Shown here piece after piece: positions 30,838-42,170 of a stretch of 64,000 bases of DNA. This DNA is from Pinus tabuliformis (taxonomy: Eukaryota > Streptophyta > Pinopsida > Pinales > Pinaceae): contig CM062819.1 of assembly GCA_031772625.1 (NCBI GenBank), positions 1,231,291,070-1,231,355,069 of the forward strand, in the 5' to 3' direction. Made by a program: the position numbers and the translations under genes. How positions within the stretch are numbered: the first letter of the stretch is position 1; each line of letters starts with the position of its first letter. The notes below the pieces were generated by a model. That model saw only the letters and a program-made list of their open reading frames with translations. It did no database searches and was not told the DNA's origin.

Positions 30838-33576
30838 CAGTCATCATTCGACCCAGCTGGTGTTGTATACAAAGCACCAGCTTTTCTCCAATCCTCAATC
30901 AGCTGTTTATTGTAAGGGTCATCAGCTGGCACTCCTGTGGCACGCTTGTTGTGCAATAAAATGAGAGGCCATTTCTTCTTTGGGCTTCTTTGGCCCAAGA
31001 CATTGACTACAGAGCTTAACTGTAAAGTAATAAACAAATTGCACAGACGGTAAATGTTTAATGACACATTATAACTAAGTTGTATTGAGTCTTGACAACA
31101 ATGAAATCTCTTCCATACCCAACAAAATCTAAATGGCATGCAAGCCTGCAAAGTGTGATGCAAACATAAAATGGATAAACAGACTACTTTCTTACTAACC
31201 TGAGAGACATTAAAACCACCATCAGCGAAGTTTTGCTGATAAAGGCCTACATTTGCACCATCCACAATAAAGTCATATGGCCCATGGTGATCCAGCCACT
31301 CCTGGATGAAAGGGACCATGTTATTCTGACAAATACGTAAAATCATACGTAATCTGTTTAAACTTGTGACTCAATTTGATTTTAAAACATGACATTCAAG
31401 CAACATAAATATACAAATTACAATCAAACTTTCTGCAAACTTCTTGCATTTTCCCAATGTGAACATATTACGCTTCCCAAGCATCCATCTAACAAGGAGG
31501 AAGTATATCGCATGATTTTCCATTTAAAAAACGTTCCAGAATCTAGCAATGCCCATTTCAGGATGCTGTTGGTCCACCAGACTGTGATCTAGAGGTCAGT
31601 TAGAAACTTAGAATATGGATGCATCTACATTTGCAAGTTCAAATCCCATCAAAGTCAGATAATATAAGATAAGATAATACTATCAATGTCCAACATATGA
31701 CCACAAATATCAAATATAGGTCAATGGGACTAAAGGTACATTGAGTGTAGATACAATGTGGGAGTGCTTGATAATTACTGTAGTGTTCCCAAAATAAAAT
31801 CCAAATCAATCCCTTCCAAGGCTTCTAAACCATTAATATTAATGTTTGGGGGTAAACGAATGCCAGAGCCTATTGGGCATGGATTGTTGCTGAGTACAGT
31901 ATTTTTTTTTCTGCCCCTTTTCATTATAGATGGATCCTTAATAAGGACAGCTGCAAGATTCAATGGGCAGGTAGAAGCATCTGGGACGTGTTGAGAGTGA
32001 AAGGCATATCATTTTTATGGAAATGGTGATGTCGTGAAACCTTTCATAAAGAGATTAATTCATTCCATTTGGAGGCAATCCCGGCTTTAGATCCAAGTTG
32101 ACTGCACAGATTCGCATTTTCAGGAAAGTTGTGGAGTCTCTTGAGATCGGAGCCAAAGTGGACATGCTATCATAAGGTACATTTTCAAAGAGAAGGATAA
32201 TTTTATTTTTTATGACATTGCATAAACAACCTCCCCGAAAAGCATAAATAGCCAATGGGGGCCTCATTCATAGGTAGGATTGACGGAATATTAAACTGTC
32301 TACACTACAGTGACATTTTCACTGGGGTTTTAACTTTGCCTTGTCGAAATGGCATGTAGGATAAGGGGTGAGGCGAGGTGCAAAACCCTTGTTAATTTGA
32401 AACAATAGGTATCCCTCAGGCCTGGCCCCAGAGCCAGAGGAAGCCTATGTTGTGCGGTTCAGCCCCGAAACTTGGGGCGTGTTTCTTGAAGCAACTTTTT
32501 GAAGGTGAAAAAAAAGCCATAGAGTACTTACCTGAAAATTCCTGAAATTCGACTCGACCTCCCGTGCACATGCCAAATCCACCAAGGACTTAGCAAAATT
32601 GTCCGTCTCTACCGGATCGATATCAATGCTAACCAACTGCCCCCCACAGCACTTGCAAACCCCTTTTGAACTCATATTTGTTTTCTCAACCTTCCAGTCA
32701 CCCTTCCCCAGCCATCCCTGCCCATGCCAACCTCCACCCCTACTAATCATCGCCTCGCTAATTCTGTCTGAGTCCCAGTTCTCATCGCCCACCTCATAAC
32801 CAACCTTGTTCTTAAACCATTGTTCAATAACATCACAAGTTCTCATCGCCCACCTCATAACCAACCTTGCTCTTAAACCATTGTTCAATAACATCACAAG
32901 TAGTTGCAGAGACCTGCCTCACCTTAACCCTCAATCTATCCAACAATGAATACACCTTATCCACTCTACCCACTTCAACACTCAGCCTCAATAGTGCCCC
33001 TAACTCGTCTTCCTCAGGCTGAATACCTCTACCCAACATGTAGTCATCCACTTCATATGCCTTATCCGCCTCTTTTTTCTTACAGAAAACAAACAGAGCA
33101 GGACTGTAAGACCTCAGCCTAGGGGATAGATTATGACTTACCATTTTCTTCGCCATGTCAAAGGCCATATCTCCATCCTCACTGGCAGCAGCCAACCTGG
33201 CAACTGCTGTGTATGTAGCCTCATTTGGAGGGATGTTAGAGGCTATCATCTGTTCATATATTTCAAATCCCTTCTTCAATGCCAATTTTTTTGCAGCTTC
33301 TTCAGTGGTCTCTTCAGGCCTCAGGAGGGCCATGGCCTCTGAAGAGCAGAGATAGAGAAGTGTGTTGTAGTGATATTGGTTGAGCTTTATCCCTTCGGAC
33401 ATTGCTTTCTCGCACACTGAAATTCCTTGTGCCAGATCCTTGAGCTTGGAACAATTGCCCAAAGCAAATTTTAACTGCATTTCCGGATTTGCCCATTTCT
33501 TCTTCCTCCTGTCCTTCTTGGGTCGTTCTTTATTCTCTGTAGGATTTACTTGGATTCTCTCCCCGTCCGTTTCCAT
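30838..33576 (-). pseudogene. PRORP: PRORP copy 2 (exons 1-3), frameshifted and 3'-truncated
   Basis: Exon 1 runs from ATG 33576 to a donor at 32532/32531 (CAG|GTAAGT), with the same PPR and CKCCG layout as copy 1. A 61-bp tandem duplication (32779-32900) shifts the frame and causes a stop after about 247 codons. The original frame resumes beyond it and reads correctly through GGGWHGQGW, CKCCG and FRNFQ. Exon 2 (31325-31200) encodes EWLDHHGPYDFIVDGANVGL, with the first NYN catalytic Asp, and YQQNF. Exon 3 (31019-30838) encodes KKKWPLILLHNKRATG and GSNDDW, with the catalytic Asp pair. All three introns have GT-AG ends where visible. The family's last ~100-150 residues (YWLYAA-like and TNDEMRDH-like segments) are not present. 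It keeps more of the gene than copy 1 and is likely the original locus, truncated when copy 1 formed. Confidence 0.88.
32779..32900 (-). repeat. 61-bp tandem duplication inside PRORP copy 2
   Basis: Units 32779-32839 and 32840-32900 differ at a single position by eye. Because 61 is not a multiple of three, the duplication shifts the frame. Copy 1 has a single unit, so the event happened after the two copies separated, or in copy 2 alone. Confidence 0.95.
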
Positions 33577-34270
33577 GCTCTGCGAGTTGGGCTCTGGCTA
33601 AGAATTCTTGGCCGTGCCCTCGGTGATCTTCGCGGACCAAATCATATTGGGAAAGCCATTTCATTCGAATTCGTCGTCCGTGAAAGCACCGAAAGCAATT
33701 CGAAGGTAAATTTATATTTAATATTCATGTATCAACAAATGGCATTACACTCCAGGGCAATGGCAGTAGGCGAGATTTAGGCGAGATTACGACAGAAAGG
33801 ATTATAAAATAACATCAAAGGCTATAAGAAGAGAAACGCTATGTAAACGTCTGCATGTATGTGGGAAAGTTAGGTATGGTGTGTGTGACGTGTGCACGTA
33901 TGTGCGTGAGAGGTGCGTGTCAGTGTGGGTTAGGGAAACTTTTTACATCATGGAAAAAAAAGGTCAAGACGGACTGTGTGTCGTCTTGTCTTGGATGCCA
34001 TTGATCTTTATTGACAACTTGCCTTCATGCATGGACACCCACTTAACCAGAAACACCACGCCTCTAACTTTGATGGAGACAGATGGATGACAGAATTCCC
34101 AGAACTGACTTCAACAGCTCATTCAACTCCTCGCTTGACAAAGACTTCAAAAATTTCCAGGAAGAATAAAAGAAAATGATAGCACATTCCACATCGTTGG
34201 AAAACATCAAATATTTGAGCCACTTCATTATATTCAATTGGACAAACTCGTCCATTGGCTCCATCGACGT
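33577..34270 (-). promoter_or_regulatory. Upstream region of PRORP copy 2, partly conserved with copy 1
   Basis: Immediately upstream of the ATG, a CACCGAGGGCAC-GCCAAGAATTCT block is shared with 27631-27656 of copy 1. Further up, ATGGAGCCAATGGACGAG and CTCAAATATTTGATG (about 34264-34200 minus) are shared with 27465-27545. These could be 5' leader or promoter elements. A 66-codon open frame at 34264-34064 (minus) covers one of the blocks but is disrupted in copy 1. I do not assign a TATA box. Confidence 0.45.
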
Positions 34271-35020
34271 AGGACCATATGGCTCTTTTTGATGATTTTC
34301 TAGGGGAATTTTTATTTTTAAGAGTTGTTTTTAGCATTTTATTTTCTTTCAATATTTTGGTGGGTTAGTTAAGTGTGGTATATAATTTTAAGTTTTAAAA
34401 ATAGGGTTGGTTATTATGATGATAATGATGGTGGTGGTTAACGTCCATTGAGACCAAATTGGTCTAATGAACCTATAACGTCCATTGAGCCACTGAACAG
34501 TTCAGTGTACTTTCATTATATTCAAGTGGACAAACTCGTCCATTGGCTCCATCGACGTAGGACCGTATGGCTCCTTTTGATGATTTTCTAGGGGAATTTT
34601 TATTTTTAAGAGTTGTTTTTAGCATTTTATTTTCTTTCAATATTTTGGTGGGTTAGTTAAGTGTGGTATATAATTTTAAGTTTTAAAAATAGGTTGGTTA
34701 TTATGATGATAATGATGGTGGTGGTTAACGTCCATTGAGACCAAATTGGTCTAATGGACCTATAACGTCCATTGAGCCACTGAACAGTTCATTGTACTTT
34801 CATTATATTCAATTGGACAAACTCGTCCATTGGCTCCATCGACGTAGGACCATATGGCTCCTTTTGATGATTTTCTAGGGGAATTTTTATTTTTAAGAGT
34901 TGTTTTTAGCATTTTATTTTCTTTCAATATTTTGGTGGGTTAGTTAAGTGTGGTATATAATTTTAAGTTTTAAAAATAGGGTTGGTTATTATGATGATAA
35001 TGATGGTGGTGGTTAACAAA
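34226..35020. repeat. 288-bp tandem repeat, about 2.75 units
   Basis: Units start at 34226, 34514 and 34801 (CATTATATTCAA(T/G)TGGAC) and are about 97-98% alike by eye. The last is cut short after GGTGGTGGTTAAC. Each carries the ATGGAGCCAATGGACGAG block (reverse strand), a TATATAATTTTAAG stretch and, in units 1 and 2, the hairpin AGACCAAATTGGTCT. Only one block-like copy exists in the left arm, so expansion occurred in the right arm. Confidence 0.92.
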
Positions 35021-36224
35021 ATAACTTACTATTGAAATCAAAATCATATAAAAAACATAACATAAATAACCTAAAACAAACAAACAAAAACATTATCCCA
35101 AAAGTTTTTTTGACAAATAAATTATAGGACAAACATTTAAACATAAACATTTCAACAAAATTAGTATATATGAGAACAACCACATTATGTGGTTGATATG
35201 GCAAACAAATTAAACACAATTATATGACAAATAAATTATGTAGCAAACATTTAAATGCAATATATATATATAGCAAATCGTTTGATAGACTAACACACAT
35301 AAAATCATTTCAACAGGTCAACCAATCTATATATATATATAAACAAATAAATGCATAGCCTAACACTTTTATCCAGCGTATACATAACACATAAATAAAC
35401 AGAGGCACGGGCAGGACCCACCCTACTAGGGTTGGGGAACTCCAGTTTACAGGAAATCATTGTGGTAATCCACGACCGTCATATTTTAAGCCAAAACACA
35501 TGTCGTAGGTGACCACATCAACTGGATCAATCCCAGCGCTTATACGTGTATGCTTATCAACGCATTAACCTAATATTAAATAACAAAATAATTGTACCAT
35601 CGTTATGAATGTTAGACTCAGCAGTGTTGAGTCAACCAATCATAACTTAAAAAATAGATTTAAAATAATCCAACAAAATAAATTATTTTTAGTTATATGC
35701 CGCTTTAATTTTTTTGGTCATATTAAAAAAAATTATAGTCAACGCATTCTGAACGCGTTATAACCTGTCGCAGCAGGAATAATAATTAAGTTGAAACCTA
35801 TATATTATTGCAAGTTATGAAGATCGTCATCAACTTTAGCACTATGAAACTTATCGTGGTGGGGAGCTCAAAGTTATAAAGCAAGCACTATGAAACTTAT
35901 TGTGGTGGGGAGCTCAAAGTTAGAAGGCATATGGTCTTAGATACCATCTTGGTTAATACACTCTTGACATTAATGAGAATAGAAAAATTGGTTCTCCACT
36001 ACAATCTGTTTTCATATCCTGGGTAATACACTCTTGGCATCAATGAGGATAAAGCGCGCAAAAAAAAATAAAAAAAATTCCTTTGTTAATTTTATCAAGT
36101 TCCAAGGGAGAATAACTCATTAATGGACAATTATGTAACAAAGCTACTTCAAGTTCTAAGGGAGAATAACTCCTTAATGGACGATTATGTAACAAATCCA
36201 CTTCTTTAAAAGTGGGGACATTAT
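35021..36224. other. AT-rich noncoding DNA with a string of short tandem duplications
   Basis: No gene. Local duplications include GCACTATGAAACTTAT(C/T)GTGGTGGGGAGCTCAAAGTTA (about 35838 and 35886), AATACACTCTTG(A/G)CAT-AATGAG (35955 and 36026), and GGGAGAATAACTC-TTAATGGAC (36105 and 36161). The left arm has single copies of at least the first. Confidence 0.6.
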
Positions 36225-36605
36225 TATCTCTATACAATGAATCTATGCAACATTTTAATGGAAAAGATTGCACAAATCCATAATTTTAGGCACATGGCGT
36301 ATTGTAAGGCAAGTTCATCATATGGCAATGTGTGTTATGAGAAAAGACTCCTCTTATCTTCTCGCAAGCCTAAGCATCTAATTCCACATGACTTTGAATT
36401 CATGGAATGTAAATCCCCTCAACATTGTGGGATTATGGCTTTGCGGTTTGGCTTTCGTGTGTAAAGGTTCCAGACTATAGGTTAAAGCTTTGGTTTAGTG
36501 ATTACTAGTATTCTAGTTTGGCTTAAATTTTTGGTTTAGTGATTACTCGTATTCTAGTTTGGCTTGCACTTATGTTTTTAATCATCTTTTGTAATACATG
36601 CTTAG

Positions 36606-37557
36606 TGTTGAAAAATGTAACTAGTGTCAGTCTTCATAATTGTATTTGAGTCATGATGTAATTATTTGTCAAAAGAAAGAAAAAGGAATTTTATTATAAA
36701 AGAAATTGACTTTTTAAAGCATGGGTTTCATGTCGGGTCAATGTTTTTAGGTCAAGCCTTTGTTGTAGGCTTATAGGGTTTATGCTAAGCGTCCTTGTCT
36801 TTGTCAATATGTAAAATACCCTTCTTGGGCTTCATCTATCAAAGAAGAAATTTATTTTTATGTAAAATAGATCATTTAGGCCTCTTCCACCAAGTCGGCC
36901 TCATTAAAGGAATTCGACCTCATGGAAGCACTATAAAAGGGCAGCAACTGAACTCATTTGGTGGACATCCACAATAAGTTCGATCTACAGTTGTCAGAGG
37001 CAAAAAATGGTACGAAATTCAAGGAAGAGGAAGGAAATCCTAGCGAAGGAGAAGGAAGTCTTTGTCAAGCACAAGAAGTCAAATTTTCTCTCTCTTTGTC
37101 TCACACGTGCAAAGTTGTTGGGTTGCTTAAAGCGCTGAAATTACAATACTATAGCTGGGTCGAAATTTTGGAGTAACTGGACCAAAATTTTGGAGTTGTT
37201 GGGGGTCAAAATTCTGGGTTGTTATCAGGTTGTAATTGTTGGACAATACTATTGAAGGTTTTTGAATCATATTGGAAGGCTGATTTGGTGGAGGAGGAAG
37301 GTCTTTTGGTTAGGTTTAAGGTCTTGGTTTATTTCAATTTGATTAGTGGAAGAGTTTGACTAGGTTTTCCCCTAGAGAGGGGTTTTATCCCTAGCTGAGT
37401 GCCTACATCTGGTGTTGTCGATATTCATGTTTTGATTTGATGATTGCTTGATGAAAAGAAGATAAAAGAAGAACATCAAGAAAGTAAATAAGACTACAAT
37501 AGTATCACAAGTAATTATCAACATAAGAGAATCTTTTTGCCTTTCTAATTTTCTAAC
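36606..37557 (+). repeat. 5' LTR of the gag-only element
   Basis: Starts TGTTGAAAAATGTAACTAGTGTC and ends TTTTCTAAC before the primer site. It is collinear with 40916-41871 with scattered substitutions and small indels. Confidence 0.85.
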
Positions 37558-37570
37558 TTGGTATTAGTGC
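37558..37570 (+). other. Primer binding site of the gag-only element
   Basis: TTGGTATTAGTGC, a two-base variant of the initiator-tRNA-Met site TTGGTATCAGAGC. Confidence 0.65.
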
Positions 37571-37698
37571 TAAGGTAAAGAAGGAAGGAAAAACGTAGCT
37601 TGAAGGTCAATTCAAAGAAAGGTTAAGGAAGAAGGAACAAGAGAATGCCATTAAGGAAAGGATCATATAAAAAGAAAAGCCTACTATCTATAGAGACT

Positions 37699-38536
37699 AT
37701 GTCAACCACAATGAAAACATGAAACAAGATAGAAGGAGCCTTCAACTACAGGGCATGGAAGAAGAGGATAGATCTTATTCTCGCTAAGCATAAAGTTTTG
37801 GATCTTGTTCCAGGAAAAGTAAAGAAACCAACAGATGATGCAGGAAAGGAGAAGATCAGGGGAACCAACATCTTCGCCATGAATCTGATAATAGATGGAG
37901 TAAAGGACAATCTAATCCCATACATATTTTTCTCAAGAAATGTATGAAGCCCTCTCCAAGTTGTTCACCTTCAAGACTATTGGTGAGATAGCTAGTCTCA
38001 AGATTGAACTAAGAACAATAAAGATGATGAAAGATGATATTGTTTCATCATGCGTTGTAAGGCTTTCTAAACTAAGAGATGAAATCCAAATAATTGATGA
38101 AGTTATACCTGAGAAAGAACTTGTGATTGTTGCACTACTAGGTCTACCAAAGCCTTGGAGCTCTTTTGCATCAGGAATTAGCAGTTAGAAGGATACACCA
38201 ACCTTTAAACAAATGTGGAATGCATGCAGTCAAGAACAAGCTCATGTCTCATTAGTAAATAACAAGAAGGCGAATGAAGAAAACAACACTTCAAATGCCT
38301 ACTCTGCTCATCACAAGAAGAAGGAAACATACAAGAATTTCAAAGGACCAAGGAAGAAAGTTGACCTATCCAAGATTGAATGCTAAAATTGTCATAAGAT
38401 GGGTCATTACAGAAGTCATTGTCCTCAAGATCCAAGAAATAAGAAGAGAAAAAAAGAACATGGAAATGTTGTTGATGAAGCTCCACCTAAGAAGAACAAG
38501 ACAGAAGAATCTGAATTCAAAGACTTATATTATTAA
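37699..38536 (+). pseudogene. Copia-type Gag with CCHC zinc knuckle, broken
   Basis: From ATG 37699 the frame reads a UBN2/retrotran-gag-type protein: AFNYRAWKKRIDLIL, then ELRTIKMMKDDIV, KLRDEIQIIDEVIPEKELV and ALLGLPKPW, the usual Gag order. Near the C-terminus is the zinc knuckle C-x-N-C-H-K-M-G-H-Y-R-S-H-C-P, with a TAA (38384) between its first Cys and Asn. Other lesions are TGA 37720 (Trp expected), a one-base shift near 37935, and TAG 38186. It ends at TAA 38534. Gag would coat element RNA in cytoplasmic particles. This copy cannot make it. Confidence 0.82.
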
Positions 38537-40915
38537 GTCTTCTCTCTCATATCATTGTAAATCCATTCTAAGTTTTGCAATGTTTTATGTTTTGGATTTT
38601 AGGATTCATAGATCTAATATGTCTTGTTAGAAATTCTTTTTAATAAGTTGTAGGTATCCCTCAAAAAAATTGGATGAAGAGGGAGTCTTTGCCATTTTAC
38701 CAGAAGATAAGTATCTTGTTCTTTGTTTCCTCTTTTATGTTTGGTCTCCTCCTCACATCGAGATTTGTTTGTATTGTATACTAATAACCTTTTCTTTATA
38801 TTTTCCTTGTTTAGGAAAGCTTGCAGAATACACAAAGGTTATGGAGGAGACTTCAAAGGAAAGACTTGAATCATGAAAGAAGTTTTGTTGCAAAGGAAGC
38901 CCTTCAAGAGTTGATTTCCTACAAAGTTTGCTAAAGAACAACTCAAGGTATGTCTTAGACTACAAGTTTTTCTACAAGGTTATTTCCATACAAAAGGTAT
39001 GATCATTCTCTTTTGAAATTTGCTTTACATTAATGACATTGTTATGTCTAGGGTTTGAATCTAAAAGATTATTGTCAGGGTGATTAATCATTAGATTGAA
39101 TTTACCCTCATTACATTGTCTCTTGTCATTTGATCATTCTTGTGAAACCCTAACCCTTAGGGTTCATTGTAAAACCCTGGCCTCTTTGTTGCTAAGGGTA
39201 TGTCAATGTTAAATAATGAAACCCTAATCTACTTAGGGGTTATTGATAAAGTCTAGAAATCATATTCTTTTGAAGTTTAAGGTTTTGATAATGTTATGGT
39301 AAAAGCCCTAGTCCTTTAGGGTTTGTTGGTAATGTCTAAATGAAATCCTATATCTTTAGGGTTTTAAAAAATAGGGTTTATAAGAAAAACCCTTGTAATA
39401 GTTATAGTAAGATCCTATGAATGAAACCCTATGCATATATTTGTTTGTTTAATCTAGCCTGAATTGTTTGATTATTGATCTTGGGTTTACCTAGTAGATA
39501 TTGTTGTGAAATGCTAATGCATGATTATGAAATCCAAGATATGTATATGTAAGTATGCTAACTTAATTGTTGATACTCATGTTTTAGTTTGTGAAATCTA
39601 GGGTCTGTAACAAAACCCTAGTAGAGATTGATATTCTAGGACATGATGTAGCTTTGATGATAAAATCTAGGGTTTGCAACAAACCATAGTAGAGTTTGAC
39701 ATGTAATTCTAAAAGGCATATTGTTGAAACCTTAGATGTATATTGCTATGATTGGATTGTTATTTGATTGAATCTAAGGCTTTGTGTCTAGAAGATGGAG
39801 TCTAGGGTTTATGACAAAACCCTAGCAAGTTTTTGAAGTCTAGAATATAAAAATATGTAACCCTTGTTTATTATGAACCTAACTAGGTTTAGGTATTTGA
39901 TGTCTAAAGTTTGAGTGTTTTGATACTTCCATTGTAATGACATAATTTTGATTGACTTCGTGCTTCTATCTATCTGTATTTGGTTATACTTGCTATTAAA
40001 GTTTTGCAAGTACATGATCTTCAAGATGTTGAAGATGTTCGTAATTGAAGATGATAATAATGGTGAGCATGATGAAGGAAGCAATGAATTGATGATGATC
40101 AAGATGACCCTGATGCCATGAGAAAGAATGAAGCCTTGAAAGGTTGAAGTTTCTCTAATATTATGAAAGAAAGTAGTTGTTGATCTCCATAAGTTGAAAG
40201 GGAGCTTGTATAAAAGAAAAGGTATATCTCCCTAGTTGAGAAGGAGGGCATATTATAGCAGTCATAATGAATACCTTGAAGAAAGAAGGAAACCGAAGAA
40301 TGAATGGAAGAACTACAAATGGATGTTCCTGAAGTTACAAAAGACTTGAGAAATAATAAGGTTGTATTTGGTGCTACTAAAGAAGTGAAAGTTGTATTTG
40401 GATAACTTGATGTTGATATGAGTAGCATCAAAATGTTTGAGGACCTTGAAGGTTCGTGTTTAATTGTATATATACTTAAAGGTTTATTATTGATTGGGTT
40501 TTGATTGTGCATAATCTCTCCATAAAAAGATTGAATGTTTGAATCATGTTCAGAGTGATGGATATATGTTTGATTTAGTTGAAAATGAGAGATGAAGCAT
40601 CTTGTGGCAACAAGATGCCTGGGAGGACATTTGGTCGCCCCTATGTGTTGATGTTTAGAACTCGAAGTAGGGAGGGTGGCATTGGTCATGGAGCTCTAAC
40701 CTTGGATACACACCTAGATCCCTAGGTTGGTGTTAGAGCTTAAAAGTCTGATGGTATCTAGAGAGTGTAAAGCCCCACCTAATTAGAGTACCCCGGTTAG
40801 GTATCTAATCTGTAGCACTACATGTGTTGTGACTCTTCATAGTGTATATCACTTTGAAATCTTCCATGTACCTCTGTATATATAAATTATGAATACCTCC
40901 TTAGTTAAGAGGGAG
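38537..40915 (+). other. Long internal region without recognisable pol
   Basis: No protease, integrase, reverse transcriptase or RNase H motif is seen. The extreme end (NTSLVKREC just before the 3' LTR, about 40889-40915) echoes the copia pol C-terminus, so a vestige of pol may remain. An antisense 196-codon frame (40689-40099) has no motif and I take it as chance. Confidence 0.5.
39040..39840. repeat. Scattered AAACCCTA / TAGGGTTT motifs
   Basis: About a dozen telomere-like motifs (AAACCCTA or its complement) lie in both orientations at 30-90 base spacing, for example near 39152, 39175, 39221, 39322, 39355, 39375, 39423, 39614, 39670, 39807 and 39818. They are embedded in repeated phrases such as (C)TAGGGTTTG-AACAAA(A)CC. 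They are not a tandem telomeric array. AAACCCTA boxes occur in plant promoters as telo-boxes. Confidence 0.7.
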
Positions 40916-41871
40916 TGTTGCAAAATGTAACTAGTGTCGGTCTTCATAATTGTATTTGAGTCATGATGTAATGTATTTGTCAAAAGAAAGAAAGAAAGAA
41001 AATTACTATAAAATAAATTGACTTATTAAAGCATGGGTCAATGTTTTTAGGTCAAAGCCTCCATTGTAGGCTTCTAGGGTTTATGTCAAGTGTCCTTGAC
41101 TTTGTCAATATGTAAAAGAACCTTCTTGGGCTTCATCTATCAAAGAAGAAATTTATTTTTATGTAAAATAGATCATTCAAGCCTCTTCCACAAAGTCGAC
41201 CTCAAAGAAGGGCAAGTCGGCCTCATCAAGGGAATTCGACCTCATGGAAGCACTATAAAATGGCAGCAACTCAACTCATTTGGTGCACATCCACAACAAG
41301 TTCGATTTGTAGTTGTTGGAGGCTGAAAAGGGTGTGAAATTCAAGGAAGAGGAAGGAAACCCTAGCTAAGGAGAAGGAATTATTTTTCAAGCATAAGAAG
41401 ATGAATTTTCTCTCTTTGTCTCACACGTGCGAAGTTGTTGGGTTGCTGGAAGGGCCGAAATTGCATTATTGTAGCTGGGTCAAAATTCTGGGTAACTGGG
41501 CCGCAATTATGGAGTCGTTGGGGACCGAAATTTTGGGTTGTTATTGGGTTGTAGCTATTGGACAATAAGAGACCACTGAAGGTTGTTGAATCATAATGGA
41601 ACATTGACTTGGTGGAGGAGGAAGGTATTTTGGTAAGGTCTAAGGTCTTGGTCTATTTCAATTTGATTAGTGGAAGATTTTTACTTAGTTTTCCCCTAGA
41701 GAGGGGTTTTAGCCTTGGTTGAGTGCCTACATCTAGTGTTGTTGATCTTCATGTTTTGATTTGATGATTGTTTGATGAAAATAAGAACCCAAAGAAAGTA
41801 AATAAGACTACAATAAGATCACAAGTAATTATCAACATAAGAGAATTTGTATGCCTTTTTTATTTTCTAAC
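40916..41871 (+). repeat. 3' LTR of the gag-only element
   Basis: Starts TGTTGCAAAATGTAACTAGTGTC after AAGAGGGAG and ends TTTTCTAAC. Right arm host sequence follows immediately. Confidence 0.85.
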
Positions 41872-41971
41872 AACTCTACTTCATATTTCTCGACACCAAC
41901 AACAAATGCATTTTATTTTTCTTTTACTTTTTCTTTTAAAATAAATCCTTTGTCAACGCAAATTGTGGGTG

Positions 41972-42170
41972 ATTAAGGGAAGAAGAAACAATACAACAAC
42001 TCCTAAAAGATGTGGGAATCGTTGATTTGGACTCGGATTCAACTAAAGTAGCATTGGGAAAAGTAACCAACCATTAAGGGAAGAAGAAACAGTGCAACAA
42101 CTCTTAAAATATATGGGAATTGTTGAGATGGACTCAGATTCAACTAAAGTAGCATTGGGAAAAGTAAATA
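41972..42170. repeat. 101-bp tandem duplication in the right arm
   Basis: Two units beginning ATTAAGGGAAGAAGAAACA at 41972 and 42073. The left arm has one unit (about 26320-26420, reversed), so the duplication arose in the right arm. Confidence 0.85.

Larger units (their letters stand above)
36606..41871 (+). mobile_element. Gag-only LTR element (TR-GAG type), inserted in the right arm
   Basis: Two LTRs of about 950 bp (36606-37557 and 40916-41871), a primer-site-like TTGGTATTAGTGC directly after the first, and a purine tract (AAGAGGGAG) before the second. The 3.4-kb interior encodes a Gag with a zinc knuckle and no pol. This fits the non-autonomous TR-GAG class described in plants. Comparison with the left arm shows that the host sequence jumps from CTTAG (36601-36605) to CTCTACTTC (41875). 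The expected 5-bp duplication is not visible after the 3' LTR, so a small deletion probably occurred there. Confidence 0.82.

Noticed and set aside
34064..34264. 66-codon ORF upstream of PRORP copy 2 as an upstream exon
   Set aside because: The corresponding left-arm region is disrupted by indels, and no donor joins it to exon 1 in frame. I keep it only as a possible leader or promoter block.
39040..39840. Interstitial telomere array
   Set aside because: The AAACCCTA motifs are single and scattered in both orientations, not tandem. They fit a repeated phrase inside a retroelement better.
40099..40689. 196-codon minus-strand ORF in the gag-only element
   Set aside because: No domain, no promoter, antisense to the element, and Ser/Thr-rich low-complexity composition. 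Probably chance.
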